NCBI RefSeq assembly: GCF_001663155.1
Contig: NZ_CP015963.1
Span: 1,946,001 to 2,010,000 of the forward strand
Direction: 5' to 3'
Source: Altererythrobacter ishigakiensis
Lineage (GTDB): Bacteria > Pseudomonadota > Alphaproteobacteria > Sphingomonadales > Sphingomonadaceae
Length of the DNA: 64,000 bases
Shown here: positions 27,412-36,557 of the stretch, piece by piece
Layout: each line of letters opens with the position of its first letter
Numbering within the stretch: position 1 is the stretch's first letter
Notes under the pieces: generated by a model
The model's database searches: none
What the model was told of the DNA's origin: nothing
The model's input: only the letters and a program-made list of their open reading frames with translations
Made by a program: the position numbers and the translations under genes

Positions 27412-27819
27412 CTATTTGGAGGCCGAAGTGAATATCCAACGGCGAGCTATCACCCAGGTAATAATCGGGATGGAACAGGCCACCGCGATAGTTGATACCA
27501 GAAAGCCGAGTTTCAACACCTCCATGCCGATGTACAAAATCGCATTGGTAAGCAGATAGGTGAAGCCTGATAGCAAAATGAAACGCGGCCCTTGCTCTGC
27601 GTGCCCCCGCTGTGATCTGAATGAAAATCTTGCATGCCCAAAGTAGGAAATACCAATGCTCGCTAGGTAGCCAACTAAATTTGCTATCAGTGCTGACATC
27701 CAAATTTCAAACACTGATAAGCTGACGACCGTGTAGGAGATCGTCGCTGTAACACCGACTATGCCAAAACGAATCCACTCTTTAGCGAGATCACGATCAA
27801 TTGCCGCAGGTCGCGTCAT
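27412..27819 (-). CDS. GtrA-like four-helix membrane protein
   Basis: A 135-residue protein with four hydrophobic helices and the GtrA family pattern (KEWIRFGIVGVTATISYTV, GYLASIGISYFGHARFSF, RFILLSGFTYLLTNAIL). GtrA-like proteins are thought to flip polyprenyl-linked sugars. The ATG at 27819 overlaps the stop of the methyltransferase gene (ATGA), so it belongs to the same operon as the glycosyltransferases. Confidence 0.88.
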   Translation of the reverse strand: MTRPAAIDRDLAKEWIRFGIVGVTATISYTVVSLSVFEIWMSALIANLVGYLASIGISYFGHARFSFRSQRGHAEQGPRFILLSGFTYLLTNAILYIGMEVLKLGFLVSTIAVACSIPIITWVIARRWIFTSASK

Positions 27820-28550
27820 TGCGCTTGGCAAACCGCGCAAAGGGAAAGGCCAATGGGTAATTTCATTCGTCGTATCAAATACCGCTCAAATCCAAAAACT
27901 TTTGCAAGAGCGCCATTTATTGGTTCTGGCGGGATGCTGTCCAATGTTTCGCTGTGCTTACTAAGCCTGCTGACCAATCGTTGCATCGCAGCGGCCGGCA
28001 AAAGCAGCGAGTTAAAATAAGTTATCATCTCGACCTTGAGCCCCGCCTCCGTCACTACACGGATCAAGCTTGCTTCGGAATAGCGCCGGTGGTGCTGGTG
28101 AACTTCGTCATGGCGCGACCAGAGTGATTGAAGCGCAGGCACGGTAATGAGCAGTTTTCCCCTCGGCGCAAGCAGAACTGCAAGAGCTTGCAAGCTGGCG
28201 ATGTCTTGTTCGAGGTGCTCCAATACGTCCAACAATGCGATCAGCTCATATGGACCACGCAGATCATCAATACCGTCAGGCAGATGCCCTGATTTTACAT
28301 CGACGGTTGACTTCGACCGCGCTTGAAAGCGCGCAACATCATCATATTCGAAAGCGTCTACGTGGCCAAATTCTTGCAGCAATCCAAGATTGCCCCCTGT
28401 TCCGCATCCTGCCTCCAGAATCGAGATGTCATGCCCCTTCCCGATTGACAAATGCTGTTTGATCACGCTCTCAAGTATGGCGCGGCGCCCAACGAACCAC
28501 CAATGTTCGTCCTCTATCCGAGCCATCGTATCGAAAGCTACGCGCTCCAA
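27816..28550 (-). CDS. Class I SAM-dependent methyltransferase
   Basis: A 244-residue methyltransferase with motif I ILEAGCGTGGNLGLLQ near residue 44 and LIALLDVLEHLEQD as motif II/III. The C-terminal part has a hydrophobic patch. The TTG start at 28550 lies one base after the stop of the GT2 gene, whose last codons supply AAGGGA as the ribosome site. It probably modifies a sugar or lipid intermediate made by this glycan cluster. Confidence 0.85.
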   Translation of the reverse strand: MERVAFDTMARIEDEHWWFVGRRAILESVIKQHLSIGKGHDISILEAGCGTGGNLGLLQEFGHVDAFEYDDVARFQARSKSTVDVKSGHLPDGIDDLRGPYELIALLDVLEHLEQDIASLQALAVLLAPRGKLLITVPALQSLWSRHDEVHQHHRRYSEASLIRVVTEAGLKVEMITYFNSLLLPAAAMQRLVSRLSKHSETLDSIPPEPINGALAKVFGFERYLIRRMKLPIGLSLCAVCQAQ

Positions 28551-28551
28551 T

Positions 28552-29496
28552 TCAAAATCCCTTCGTTGACTCGATGATATAGTTAGGTCGACGTCGTACT
28601 TCCCGCGCTATTCGACCGATATACTCGCCGAGCAAACCCAAACTCAGCAAATTTAGTCCACCCAAAAACAGCACAGCAACCATGATGGATGCGAAGCCCG
28701 GCGTGTCACCACCGGTAATGAGTGTATATCCGATCAAGAAGAACGCATAAACAATTGCGAATAAAGCAACCGCAGCCCCGAGGTAGGTCCAAATTCTAAG
28801 TGGCAAAGTGGTCGATGACGTGATGCCATCAAGCGCCAATTCCCACAATTTGGTCGGCTTCCACTTGCTTGATCCAATGTCGCGACTTGAACGCACCAAC
28901 TCAACCTCTTCAACCTTGAACCCGATCCAAGAGAACAGACCTTTGTTGTAGCGCGTATTCTCAGGCAGCTGGTTAAGCGCCATCACTGCCTTGCGATCAA
29001 ACAGCCGAAAGTCGCCAACATGAGGGTGCACCGGTTGGTCTGCAACGCGGTCGAGTATCGCATAAAACGCACTCGCACTGCCGCGTTTCAAGAAGCCATC
29101 GCTGGTCCGATCTACTCGCTTTGCATTGACAACTTGAGCACCTGCTTTCCATTTTTCGAGCATTTCCATGATAACTTCAGGAGGGTCTTGCATATCAACG
29201 TCGATGGGTATTACGGCATCACCTGAGGTGTGGTTGAGTCCGGCTGATAGCGCCGCCTCTTTACCGAAGTTTCTCGACAGGTTGATGAGCTTGATCTCAG
29301 AATTACCCGCAGCAAGGTCTTCCAGTATTACCTTTGTGTTATCCTGACTGCCATCGTTCACGAAAAGCAACTCAAGGCGAAAATCTTCACCGAGCACGGA
29401 TTCAAAGTCAGCTTGTAGCTGTTCGATCCTGCTAAGGAACGGCTTAATGACCTCCGCTTCGTTGTAAACAGGCATGATCAAGCTCAAAACTGTCAT
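28552..29496 (-). CDS. Family 2 glycosyltransferase (DPM1/GtrB type)
   Basis: A 314-residue polyprenyl-phosphate glycosyltransferase type protein. The GT-A domain has MPVYNEAEVIKPFL, FVNDGSQDNT and the DxD-like DVDMQDPPEV; two C-terminal membrane helices follow (YLGAAVALFAIVYAFFLIGY and SIMVAVLFLGGLNLLSLGLL). Such enzymes load a sugar onto a lipid carrier, which a GtrA protein can flip. Both genes are present here. Confidence 0.92.
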   Translation of the reverse strand: MTVLSLIMPVYNEAEVIKPFLSRIEQLQADFESVLGEDFRLELLFVNDGSQDNTKVILEDLAAGNSEIKLINLSRNFGKEAALSAGLNHTSGDAVIPIDVDMQDPPEVIMEMLEKWKAGAQVVNAKRVDRTSDGFLKRGSASAFYAILDRVADQPVHPHVGDFRLFDRKAVMALNQLPENTRYNKGLFSWIGFKVEEVELVRSSRDIGSSKWKPTKLWELALDGITSSTTLPLRIWTYLGAAVALFAIVYAFFLIGYTLITGGDTPGFASIMVAVLFLGGLNLLSLGLLGEYIGRIAREVRRRPNYIIESTKGF

Positions 29497-29573
29497 TTAA
29501 ACCCCCAAACACCCTGATCTTTCGACCAAGATAGCCAAAAAGCCGCCAGCTTCCCAATTTGATTCAAACATGG

Positions 29574-30692
29574 TCATTTCGGTTCACCCAGTGACATCGA
29601 ATTAGTCAAGGGCAGGCCAGCGTTCTGGTCTTTCATCCACGCGAGCACGAGTATCGTCGCAGCGACGAAAGGCACGATAGTCACATAGGTATAGAACCAA
29701 AGTCCCGTGAGCGCGATGAGCAAGGCCAGTCCCAATGATAGCTGCCGATCATGGTGGATGAGGATCGCGCAAGCTAGAACCAGCATCGTGCTGTCGTAGA
29801 TGAACGAATATGGAGCCACGAGTAGCGTTGCCGCCAGCACGCCGACAATCGCCAGATGTCGCTCCTTGACCTTCGCAGCGACTGCCAGTGCGACGAGTGC
29901 AACAAGTGCTTGCGCGACAAGCCCACCAGTCATTCCCAGCACTGGTATTGTAAGGGAGAGTGTTGTTTGGTGGAAATTCTTTAGCAAGGTCTCGCGCCTA
30001 GAGGTTGCAACTTCGTCGGCGAAAGAAACATTACCTGCGATGAATTCCAACCAGATTGATGGACCAAAAACCACTGCGGACAATACCGCCATCGCAAGGA
30101 CCGTACCGATTGCCCAGCCTAGCGCCCGCCACTCTCGCCAGATGAGAAGTGCAAAGAAGCCGACGATCGCCAAATGGGGCTTGAACGCGAGAACTCCGAT
30201 CAAGACACCGGCCAACACTTTTGAGCGTTGCAGGGCTAAAAGGCCACCTGCCAGCAGAGCAGCTGTATAAAACCCGTTCTGCCCTAGCTGGATCGAGTGG
30301 ATAGGCCCCCCCATCGCTAATATCATGCCCACGGCGGTAATCTGGTCGACGAATTTTCTCGCTATCAAGAAGAATGCCGCCATTCCGACAACAACAAATG
30401 TCGCCCAGGCAAACTCGAACGGCAAAAGACCCAATGGCCAGAGCAACAACAACAAGCTCGGTGGATAAGGAAATCTCAGGTCGCTGCCGTTTGGCAGACC
30501 ATGAAGTTCCGCGAGATATTGGTCGAAGGTCTCTCCGCGATAAATCAAGCTTGGCTCGCCAGAGAGTGCCTGAATTCCTCCAGCCCAGTACACCGACGCA
30601 TCAAGCGGCAGGACCGGCCAGCTTCCCATGTTGAATATATGGGCAAGCCAAGCCAGCCCACCTGCACCCAATATTACCCAAGCCCAACGCAT
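29574..30692 (-). CDS. GT87/DUF2029 family membrane glycosyltransferase
   Basis: A 372-residue integral membrane protein with about ten hydrophobic helices. The N-terminal LPLDASVYWAGGIQAL resembles the acidic loop of GT-C enzymes of the DUF2029 (GT87) type. It is likely to use a polyprenyl-phosphate sugar donor outside the inner membrane. It is the first gene of the minus-strand glycan operon. Confidence 0.82.
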   Translation of the reverse strand: MRWAWVILGAGGLAWLAHIFNMGSWPVLPLDASVYWAGGIQALSGEPSLIYRGETFDQYLAELHGLPNGSDLRFPYPPSLLLLLWPLGLLPFEFAWATFVVVGMAAFFLIARKFVDQITAVGMILAMGGPIHSIQLGQNGFYTAALLAGGLLALQRSKVLAGVLIGVLAFKPHLAIVGFFALLIWREWRALGWAIGTVLAMAVLSAVVFGPSIWLEFIAGNVSFADEVATSRRETLLKNFHQTTLSLTIPVLGMTGGLVAQALVALVALAVAAKVKERHLAIVGVLAATLLVAPYSFIYDSTMLVLACAILIHHDRQLSLGLALLIALTGLWFYTYVTIVPFVAATILVLAWMKDQNAGLPLTNSMSLGEPK

Positions 30693-30775
30693 AATCGAGC
30701 GAAGTTATTCAAAAAATCCTAACGCGGCAATCGTCAGACAGACCCAAGGATTGTAGTGTCCCTATATGGGATAGC

Positions 30776-31981
30776 TCAGCGTAAATTAACAACATTCCCA
30801 GCATCGGGCCGCGCGCTGCAACCACGGTATAGGCTCATCATCGGCTCGTCGGCCACAATTACCTGCTGTGCATTGCCAAAGCCGTTGAAGCCGGTTTTCA
30901 TTGCCGCACCGTACGCACCAAGCATGCCAATCTCGATATAGTCGCCGGCCTTAATGTCGCTCGGCAACGTAAATGGACCTTGCATATAATCTGCGTCATC
31001 GCAGGTCGGACCGTAGAATGCGAAGTCAATCGGTCGATCACGCAGATCGTCCTCCAGCGCAGAAACCGGAAACCGCCAATCTACATGCGCTGCGTCGTAC
31101 AGCGCACCGTAGGACCCGTCATTGATGTATAGCTCTTCACCGCGCCGCTTCTCGACCTTGACGATCATGCTGGAATATTCCGCACAAAGCGCGCGGCCTG
31201 GCTCGCACCATAGTTCTGCATTGTAAGCGATTGGCAGCGCTTCGAAGTGCTTCGCTATCATCGCAAAGTAATCTTCCAGCGGGGGCGGCTCTAGCCCCGG
31301 ATAAGAACTAGGGAAGCCCCCGCCCACATCGATCATATCGATCACAACCGATGCCTCTGCAATCGCGGCACGTGTGCGGTCGAGCGCTTGCACAAAGGCG
31401 AACGGGGTCATCGCCTGGCTGCCGACGTGAAAACATATGCCCAACCAGTCGCAATGCTGGCGGGTCTGCCGAAGCAATTCGGGAGCTAGGATCAGATCGC
31501 AACCGAACTTGCTGGCGAGTGACAGCTCGGAAAACTCGCTGGAAACGCGCAAGCGCACGCACAGGCGCAAATCCTTGGCCGGTTCGCCAGTTTCGGGATT
31601 ACTGCAAGCCTGAACGATTTTCTCAAGCTCTTCATTGCTATCAAGGCTGAAAGTCTTCACGCCGTGCTGGAAATAGGCTTCACGGATTCCGCTCGGTGTC
31701 TTGATCGGGTGCATGAAGCATAGCACAGCGTCTGGCAGAGTTTGGCGTACCAGACGCACTTCCGCGATCGAAGCGACGTCGTAATGCGTCACACCTGCAT
31801 CCCACAGTACGCGTAGCAGGTCGGGCGACGGATTCGCCTTTACCGCGTAGAGCGATTTTCCCGGAAACTTGTCCAGGAAGAAGCGCGCTGCGCGCTGCGC
31901 TGCATGCGGGCGATTGAGGATAACAGGTTCGTCCGGCGAAAGATCGCGGACTACAGCCTGGGCGTTAGGATAGATGCGCAA
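30776..31981 (-). CDS. Type III PLP-dependent decarboxylase (ornithine/lysine decarboxylase-like)
   Basis: An alanine-racemase-fold decarboxylase of 401 residues that probably makes putrescine from ornithine. The PLP Lys is in SLYAVKANPSPDL, the phosphate loop in DVGGGFPSSYPG, then CEPGRALCAEYS and the active-site Cys in FYGPTCDDADYM. The start is a TTG at 31981. The two upstream genes encode the carboxyspermidine pathway enzymes, so together they form a polyamine set. Its 178-base leader can fold over the ribosome site. Confidence 0.9.
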   Translation of the reverse strand: MRIYPNAQAVVRDLSPDEPVILNRPHAAQRAARFFLDKFPGKSLYAVKANPSPDLLRVLWDAGVTHYDVASIAEVRLVRQTLPDAVLCFMHPIKTPSGIREAYFQHGVKTFSLDSNEELEKIVQACSNPETGEPAKDLRLCVRLRVSSEFSELSLASKFGCDLILAPELLRQTRQHCDWLGICFHVGSQAMTPFAFVQALDRTRAAIAEASVVIDMIDVGGGFPSSYPGLEPPPLEDYFAMIAKHFEALPIAYNAELWCEPGRALCAEYSSMIVKVEKRRGEELYINDGSYGALYDAAHVDWRFPVSALEDDLRDRPIDFAFYGPTCDDADYMQGPFTLPSDIKAGDYIEIGMLGAYGAAMKTGFNGFGNAQQVIVADEPMMSLYRGCSARPDAGNVVNLR

Positions 31982-32159
31982 CTCAAGGGACCCCCTAAAG
32001 GTTCAGTGTTCGACCAAACGGTTATGAGCCTGCCTTGCGGATGTCCCTTGGGGCAGAAGAAGCGCGCATATAGGCCTTCCGCAGGAAATCGCAAATGAAA
32101 AAGCGCAGGTGAGGCGTGCGATCAGGGCTCTTATTGTGGCCTTTTATAGACCAACGCAC
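31982..32159 (-). promoter_or_regulatory. Leader of the decarboxylase gene with an anti-ribosome-site pairing
   Basis: This 178-base gap before the decarboxylase holds no gene. On the minus strand CAAGGGAC (32050-32043) is perfectly complementary to GTCCCTTG (31991-31984), which lies three bases before the TTG start and includes the likely ribosome-site area. Pairing would hide the start. Polyamine genes in alphaproteobacteria can carry regulatory leaders (for example the speF motif), but I cannot confirm a match from memory. Confidence 0.4.
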
Positions 32160-33338
32160 TCAGCTCAATCGGTTCCTAAAATCTTCGTAACCGAATGTCT
32201 TGACCAGCTCCAGCTGATCGATCTCGCTGTCCCAGAGGTAGATCGACGGGAGCTGAACCCCGTTGAAAGTATTGGTCTTCACCATCGAGTAATGCGCTTG
32301 GTCGAGGAATGCGAAACGCGCGCCGGGCTCTGCTGGTACCGGCAGGCGATAGTCGCCGATCACATCGCCCGCCAGGCAAGATGGGCCACCCAGCCGGATC
32401 GGCACTTGCTCCTCATCCGCTATCTCACCCAGCATTGCTGGGCGATAGGGCGCTTCGATTACATCGGGAATGTGGCAAGTCGCAGAGACATCGGTGATGC
32501 CTATGGGCATTCCATTCCACTGAACATCGAGCAGCGTGCCGATGAGGATACCTGCATCGAGCGCGACCGCTTCACCCGGTTCGATGATTATTTCTGCACC
32601 CGTGTCCGCCTTGGCGTCGCGCAAGAACTGGATCAGCTCCTCACGCTGATAATCGGCGCGGGTGATGTGATGCCCACCGCCCATATTGATCCACTTGAGC
32701 TGGCCGAAATAGGGCTCTAGCGCGTCAAACACCGCGTCCCATGTACGCTTGAGCGGCTCAAGATCCTGCTCGCACAAATTGTGGAAGTGTATGCCATCAA
32801 CCCCTTCGAGATGCTCCTGGGTCAACTGGTCGAGCGGGAAGCCGAGCCGCGAGCCGGGGCTGGAGGGATCATACTTTGCTTCCTCGCCGGTCGGTACTAA
32901 CGGGTTGATCCGCAGGCCTACATCAAAGTCCTGTCCCCCTGCCCGCGCCGACTCCAGGATCAGCGACGCGCGCTTTAACTGGTCCGGCGAGTTAAAGATC
33001 ACGTGATCGGACAAGCGGCAGATCTCTTCGAGCTCTTCCGGCTTGTACGCCGCGCAATAGGTCGCGATTTCGCCATCGTAAAACTCACTGGCCAGCCGCG
33101 CTTCCCACAGGCCAGATGTGCACACACCATCCAGATATTCGCCGATGATATGCGCGGTCGACCACATCGAAAACGCCTTGAGCGCGCCCAACACCTTGAT
33201 CTCCGCTGCATCGCGAATGTCAGCCAGAACCTGACAATTGGCACGCAGCTTCGCCGCATCGACCACGAACGCGGGGCTCTCTACGCGGTTCAGGTCAAAT
33301 TGGGCAAACGCGCCCGGATCTCCGGCCTTGGTTTCCAT
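32160..33338 (-). CDS. nspC: Carboxynorspermidine/carboxyspermidine decarboxylase
   Basis: Alanine-racemase-fold PLP decarboxylase of 392 residues that releases spermidine (or norspermidine) from its carboxy form. The PLP Lys is in KVLGALKAFSMW, followed by NMGGGHHITRADY and IIEPGEAVALD. The start ATG at 33338 overlaps the stop of the dehydrogenase gene by one base (TAATG). This pair defines the alternative polyamine route that needs no S-adenosylmethionine. Confidence 0.94.
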   Translation of the reverse strand: METKAGDPGAFAQFDLNRVESPAFVVDAAKLRANCQVLADIRDAAEIKVLGALKAFSMWSTAHIIGEYLDGVCTSGLWEARLASEFYDGEIATYCAAYKPEELEEICRLSDHVIFNSPDQLKRASLILESARAGGQDFDVGLRINPLVPTGEEAKYDPSSPGSRLGFPLDQLTQEHLEGVDGIHFHNLCEQDLEPLKRTWDAVFDALEPYFGQLKWINMGGGHHITRADYQREELIQFLRDAKADTGAEIIIEPGEAVALDAGILIGTLLDVQWNGMPIGITDVSATCHIPDVIEAPYRPAMLGEIADEEQVPIRLGGPSCLAGDVIGDYRLPVPAEPGARFAFLDQAHYSMVKTNTFNGVQLPSIYLWDSEIDQLELVKTFGYEDFRNRLS

Positions 33339-34549
33339 TAGAAGGAAACAGGCCCATCAAGTTCTTCAACAGTCCACGGCAGACCATGCAAATTGAGCAT
33401 GTCCATGAAGGGATCGGGGTCCATTTCTTCCATGTTGAAGACCCCGTCACCGCTCCAAATGCCCTGCACCATCATGGCGGAGCCAATCATGGCGGGGACG
33501 CCGGTGGTGTAGCTGACCGCTTGGTTGCCGGTTTCCTCATAGGCTGCCTCATGCGAGCAGATATTCTTGATATAGAACGTCTTCTCGCCAGAACCGTCCA
33601 GAGTTTCTCCAGTCGCAATACAGCCGATATTGGTGTTGCCCTTGGTCGTCTCGCCCAGCGTTTCAGGCTTCGGCAGAACAGCGGCAAGGAATTGCAACGG
33701 GATGATTTCCTTGCCTTGATACTTCACCGGATCGATGCGCGTCATGCCAACATTCTGCAACACGGTCAGGTGCGTGATGTAGGCATCGCCAAAAGTCATC
33801 CAGAAGCGCGCACGCTCAATCTCAGGGTTAAATTTCGCCAGGCTTTCCAACTCCTCGTGATACATCAGATAGGCATTCTTTGGCCCGACCGCTTCGAAGT
33901 CGAATTCGGTCTTCACTTGCATCGCGGGGGTCTCAACCCACTCACCATTCTCCCAGTGGCGCGCAGGTGCAGTCACTTCACGAATGTTGATTTCCGGATT
34001 GAAATTGGTGGCGAAATGCTGGCCGTGGTCGCCGCCGTTGCAGTCAAGAATATCAAGCGTGCGAATGGTCTTCAGCTTATGTTTCTTCAGCCACATAGTG
34101 AACACGCTGGTCACGCCCGGATCGAAGCCGCTGCCCAGCAGCGCCATCAGCCCAGCGTCTTTGAACCGGTCGTGATAGGCCCACTGCCACTTGTATTCGA
34201 ATTTGGCCTCGTCCTTTGGTTCGTAATTCGCCGTATCAAGATAGTTCACGCCAGCTTCCAGGCAGGCATCCATTATCGGCAAATCTTGATATGGCAGCGC
34301 CAAATTGACGACCAGTGACGGCTGGATCTTGCGAATGAGGTTGACCATCGCGGGCACTTCTTCCGCGTCAATCTCGTAAGTGGCAACGTCCTGTCCGGTG
34401 CGCGCCTTTACGCTGTCGGCAATCGCATCACATTTACGCTTGGTCCGACTGGCTAGGTGGATGTCGGAGAATATCTCTGCATTCATCGCCATCTTGTGGA
34501 CGCAAACCGAGCTGACTCCGCCAGCTCCGATGACAAGGACTGTGGACAT
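33338..34549 (-). CDS. Carboxy(nor)spermidine dehydrogenase, saccharopine dehydrogenase family
   Basis: Reductively joins aspartate semialdehyde to putrescine or diaminopropane to give the carboxy-polyamine. The 403-residue protein begins MSTVLVIGAGGVSSVCVHKM at ATG 34549, with the NAD(P) loop in the first 15 residues. NLALPYQDLPIMDACLEAGV and ALLGSGFDPGVTSVF are typical of the family. It is the first gene of the polyamine group and is divergent from the threonine dehydratase gene. Confidence 0.93.
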   Translation of the reverse strand: MSTVLVIGAGGVSSVCVHKMAMNAEIFSDIHLASRTKRKCDAIADSVKARTGQDVATYEIDAEEVPAMVNLIRKIQPSLVVNLALPYQDLPIMDACLEAGVNYLDTANYEPKDEAKFEYKWQWAYHDRFKDAGLMALLGSGFDPGVTSVFTMWLKKHKLKTIRTLDILDCNGGDHGQHFATNFNPEINIREVTAPARHWENGEWVETPAMQVKTEFDFEAVGPKNAYLMYHEELESLAKFNPEIERARFWMTFGDAYITHLTVLQNVGMTRIDPVKYQGKEIIPLQFLAAVLPKPETLGETTKGNTNIGCIATGETLDGSGEKTFYIKNICSHEAAYEETGNQAVSYTTGVPAMIGSAMMVQGIWSGDGVFNMEEMDPDPFMDMLNLHGLPWTVEELDGPVSF

Positions 34550-34611
34550 AAAAGGCACCTTTCAAATTCGAATCTTGCGTGGCTATTAGTCCAATGCGCT
34601 AAGAGCGCAAA

Positions 34612-35574
34612 ATGATCCTTGCACATGAAAAACAGCCCACACGCGAAGGCGTAGTCGAAGCAGCGCGGAAGATTGCAGCTATCCTGCCGCCAACGCCGCT
34701 GCTTCCGGTAGAGATCAACGGCACAAGTTGCTGGGTAAAGGCAGAAAACCTGCAGCCGATCGGCGCCTTCAAAATCCGCGGAGCCTGGAACCGGCTGTCC
34801 TCTCTAAATGATGAAGAACGCGCGATGGGTGTTGTTGCGGTTTCAAGCGGTAACCACGCACAAGGTGTTGCTTGGGCAGCGAGGCGACTAGACATTTCCG
34901 CAACGATCGTAATGCCAGCTGACGCACCGAGCGTTAAATTGGACAGCACGCGTGCAATGGGTGCGAAGATCGTCACCTATGATCGGCATGGAGAAGATCG
35001 CGACGAGGTTGCAGCGAAGCTTATCGAACAAAGCGGCGGCGTGCTGGTTCATGCCTTTGGTGATCCGTGGGTGATTGAGGGTCAAGGTAGCTCCGGAGTT
35101 GAGGCTGAGGCTCAACTTGGCCGACAACCTAGCAGGTTCATCGTCTGCTGTGGCGGCGGCGGTTTGGCTGCTGGACTCTCGCTCGCTTGCCCTGATGCCG
35201 CAATTCATGTTGTCGAACCGGTAGGATGGGACATGGTCGGGCAATCGCTGACAACGGGCGAGCTGGTGCATGCTGGAGCCGACGCGCCCAAAACCATCTT
35301 TGATGCGCTTCAACCCACTGCGACAAAGCACCTGAATCTCTCGGTTCTGAAAGGGCGGGCAGAACCTGGCGTAACGGTCACTGACGAAGAATCTCGAACG
35401 GCGCAGCGCTTCGCATTTGCGAAACTCCGACTAGTTCTCGAACCGGGTGGAGCAGCCGCTCTGGCTGCGGCGCTCGCCGGAAAGGTGCCAGTAGACGAAG
35501 ACACCGTCATCATGCTGACAGGCGGCAATGTCGATCCGAATGCGTTCGCCATGACAATCTCCACAAGCACCTAG
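34612..35574 (+). CDS. Threonine/serine dehydratase (PLP fold type II)
   Basis: A 320-residue PLP enzyme that deaminates threonine or serine. The PLP Lys is in AFKIRGAWNR (near residue 53), with SSGNHAQGVAWAA and the phosphate-binding CGGGGLAAG. There is no C-terminal ACT-like regulatory domain, so it resembles the catabolic or serine racemase-like form more than biosynthetic IlvA. It stands alone on the plus strand. Confidence 0.9.
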   Translation: MILAHEKQPTREGVVEAARKIAAILPPTPLLPVEINGTSCWVKAENLQPIGAFKIRGAWNRLSSLNDEERAMGVVAVSSGNHAQGVAWAARRLDISATIVMPADAPSVKLDSTRAMGAKIVTYDRHGEDRDEVAAKLIEQSGGVLVHAFGDPWVIEGQGSSGVEAEAQLGRQPSRFIVCCGGGGLAAGLSLACPDAAIHVVEPVGWDMVGQSLTTGELVHAGADAPKTIFDALQPTATKHLNLSVLKGRAEPGVTVTDEESRTAQRFAFAKLRLVLEPGGAAALAAALAGKVPVDEDTVIMLTGGNVDPNAFAMTISTST

Positions 35575-35634
35575 CGAGCGATTGACAATGCTCCTCGATC
35601 TACGCAGTTTTGCTGCCCTGAGGGGAGACAAATA

Positions 35635-36081
35635 ATGATAGCTCAAATGCTAGCGCCAGCAGCGGTGCTAATTGTCTGGTCAATAATCATGTTGATGTGG
35701 ACTGCAGGAACCCGGTTTCCGGCCATGGCAAAGTCAGGCATGGATTTGAAACAGGCCAAGCCTGGCGGGCGCGGACAAGATCTTGAGGGCGTCATTCCCG
35801 ATAAGGTCAATTGGAAGTCGCACAATTATGCGCATCTGATGGAACAGCCGACCATCTTCTATCCCACCGTCATCATCCTCGCGATGATGGGAGCCGGGGC
35901 GACCGACGTGTTGTTGGCGTGGGTCTATGTCGGACTGCGGATAGTCCATTCGCTGTGGCAAGCGCTGGTGAATGTTGTCGCCATACGCTTCCTGCTGTTC
36001 ATTCTCTCCACCTTGGCGCTGACCGCGCTCGCTGTGCGAGCAGTATCGGTTACGTTGCTGGCAGACCCAGGAGTTCTTTGA
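35635..36081 (+). CDS. MAPEG family membrane protein (first of a tandem pair)
   Basis: A 148-residue four-helix membrane protein of the MAPEG family (glutathione transferase-like membrane proteins). Marks are the N-terminal IVWSIIMLMWTAGTRFP, the loop NWKSHNYAHLMEQPTIFYP and VYVGLRIVHSLWQAL. A GAGGGGAGA ribosome site precedes the start. The next gene is a diverged paralogue whose start overlaps this stop by one base (TGATG). Confidence 0.88.
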   Translation: MIAQMLAPAAVLIVWSIIMLMWTAGTRFPAMAKSGMDLKQAKPGGRGQDLEGVIPDKVNWKSHNYAHLMEQPTIFYPTVIILAMMGAGATDVLLAWVYVGLRIVHSLWQALVNVVAIRFLLFILSTLALTALAVRAVSVTLLADPGVL

Positions 36082-36524
36082 TGATCGGAATGGATATTCT
36101 GCAACCCGTGGTTGCGCTCACCATTTGGACGATGGTGATGTGGTTCTGGATGTATGCCACACGCATTCCAGCGATGAGCAAGGCGAAAGTCGATCCAAAG
36201 GAGCTTTCACGCCTGCCCACCGCTGCAGGATTGGATGCTCAACTGCCACCCGAGGTTCAACGCAAGGCACACAATTACAATCACCTGCATGAACAACCGA
36301 CGGTCTTTTACGCCGTCGCCATAGTGCTGGCCATCATTGGCCAGGGCGATGGGATGAACGCCCTTCTAGCATGGATTTATGTCGGCCTTCGCGTTGCGCA
36401 CAGCCTTGTACAGGCCACAGCCAATGTTGTCTTGGTACGCTTTGTCCTGTTCGCGCTGTCCAGCCTGGTGCTGATCGCGCTGATCTTCCACGCAAGCATC
36501 AGCGTGTTCGACATTCACATGTGA
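36081..36524 (+). CDS. MAPEG family membrane protein (second of a tandem pair)
   Basis: A 147-residue paralogue of the preceding gene with the same layout: TIWTMVMWFWMYATRIPAMS, QRKAHNYNHLHEQPTVFY and IYVGLRVAHSLVQATANVV. The start is the ATG at 36081, overlapping the previous stop by one base, which suggests coupled translation. The pair may form a mixed oligomer, as MAPEG proteins are trimers; this is an inference. Confidence 0.88.
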   Translation: MIGMDILQPVVALTIWTMVMWFWMYATRIPAMSKAKVDPKELSRLPTAAGLDAQLPPEVQRKAHNYNHLHEQPTVFYAVAIVLAIIGQGDGMNALLAWIYVGLRVAHSLVQATANVVLVRFVLFALSSLVLIALIFHASISVFDIHM

Positions 36525-36557
36525 GTTTGATCGGGGGCGCCGCAAAGGCGTTCCCGC

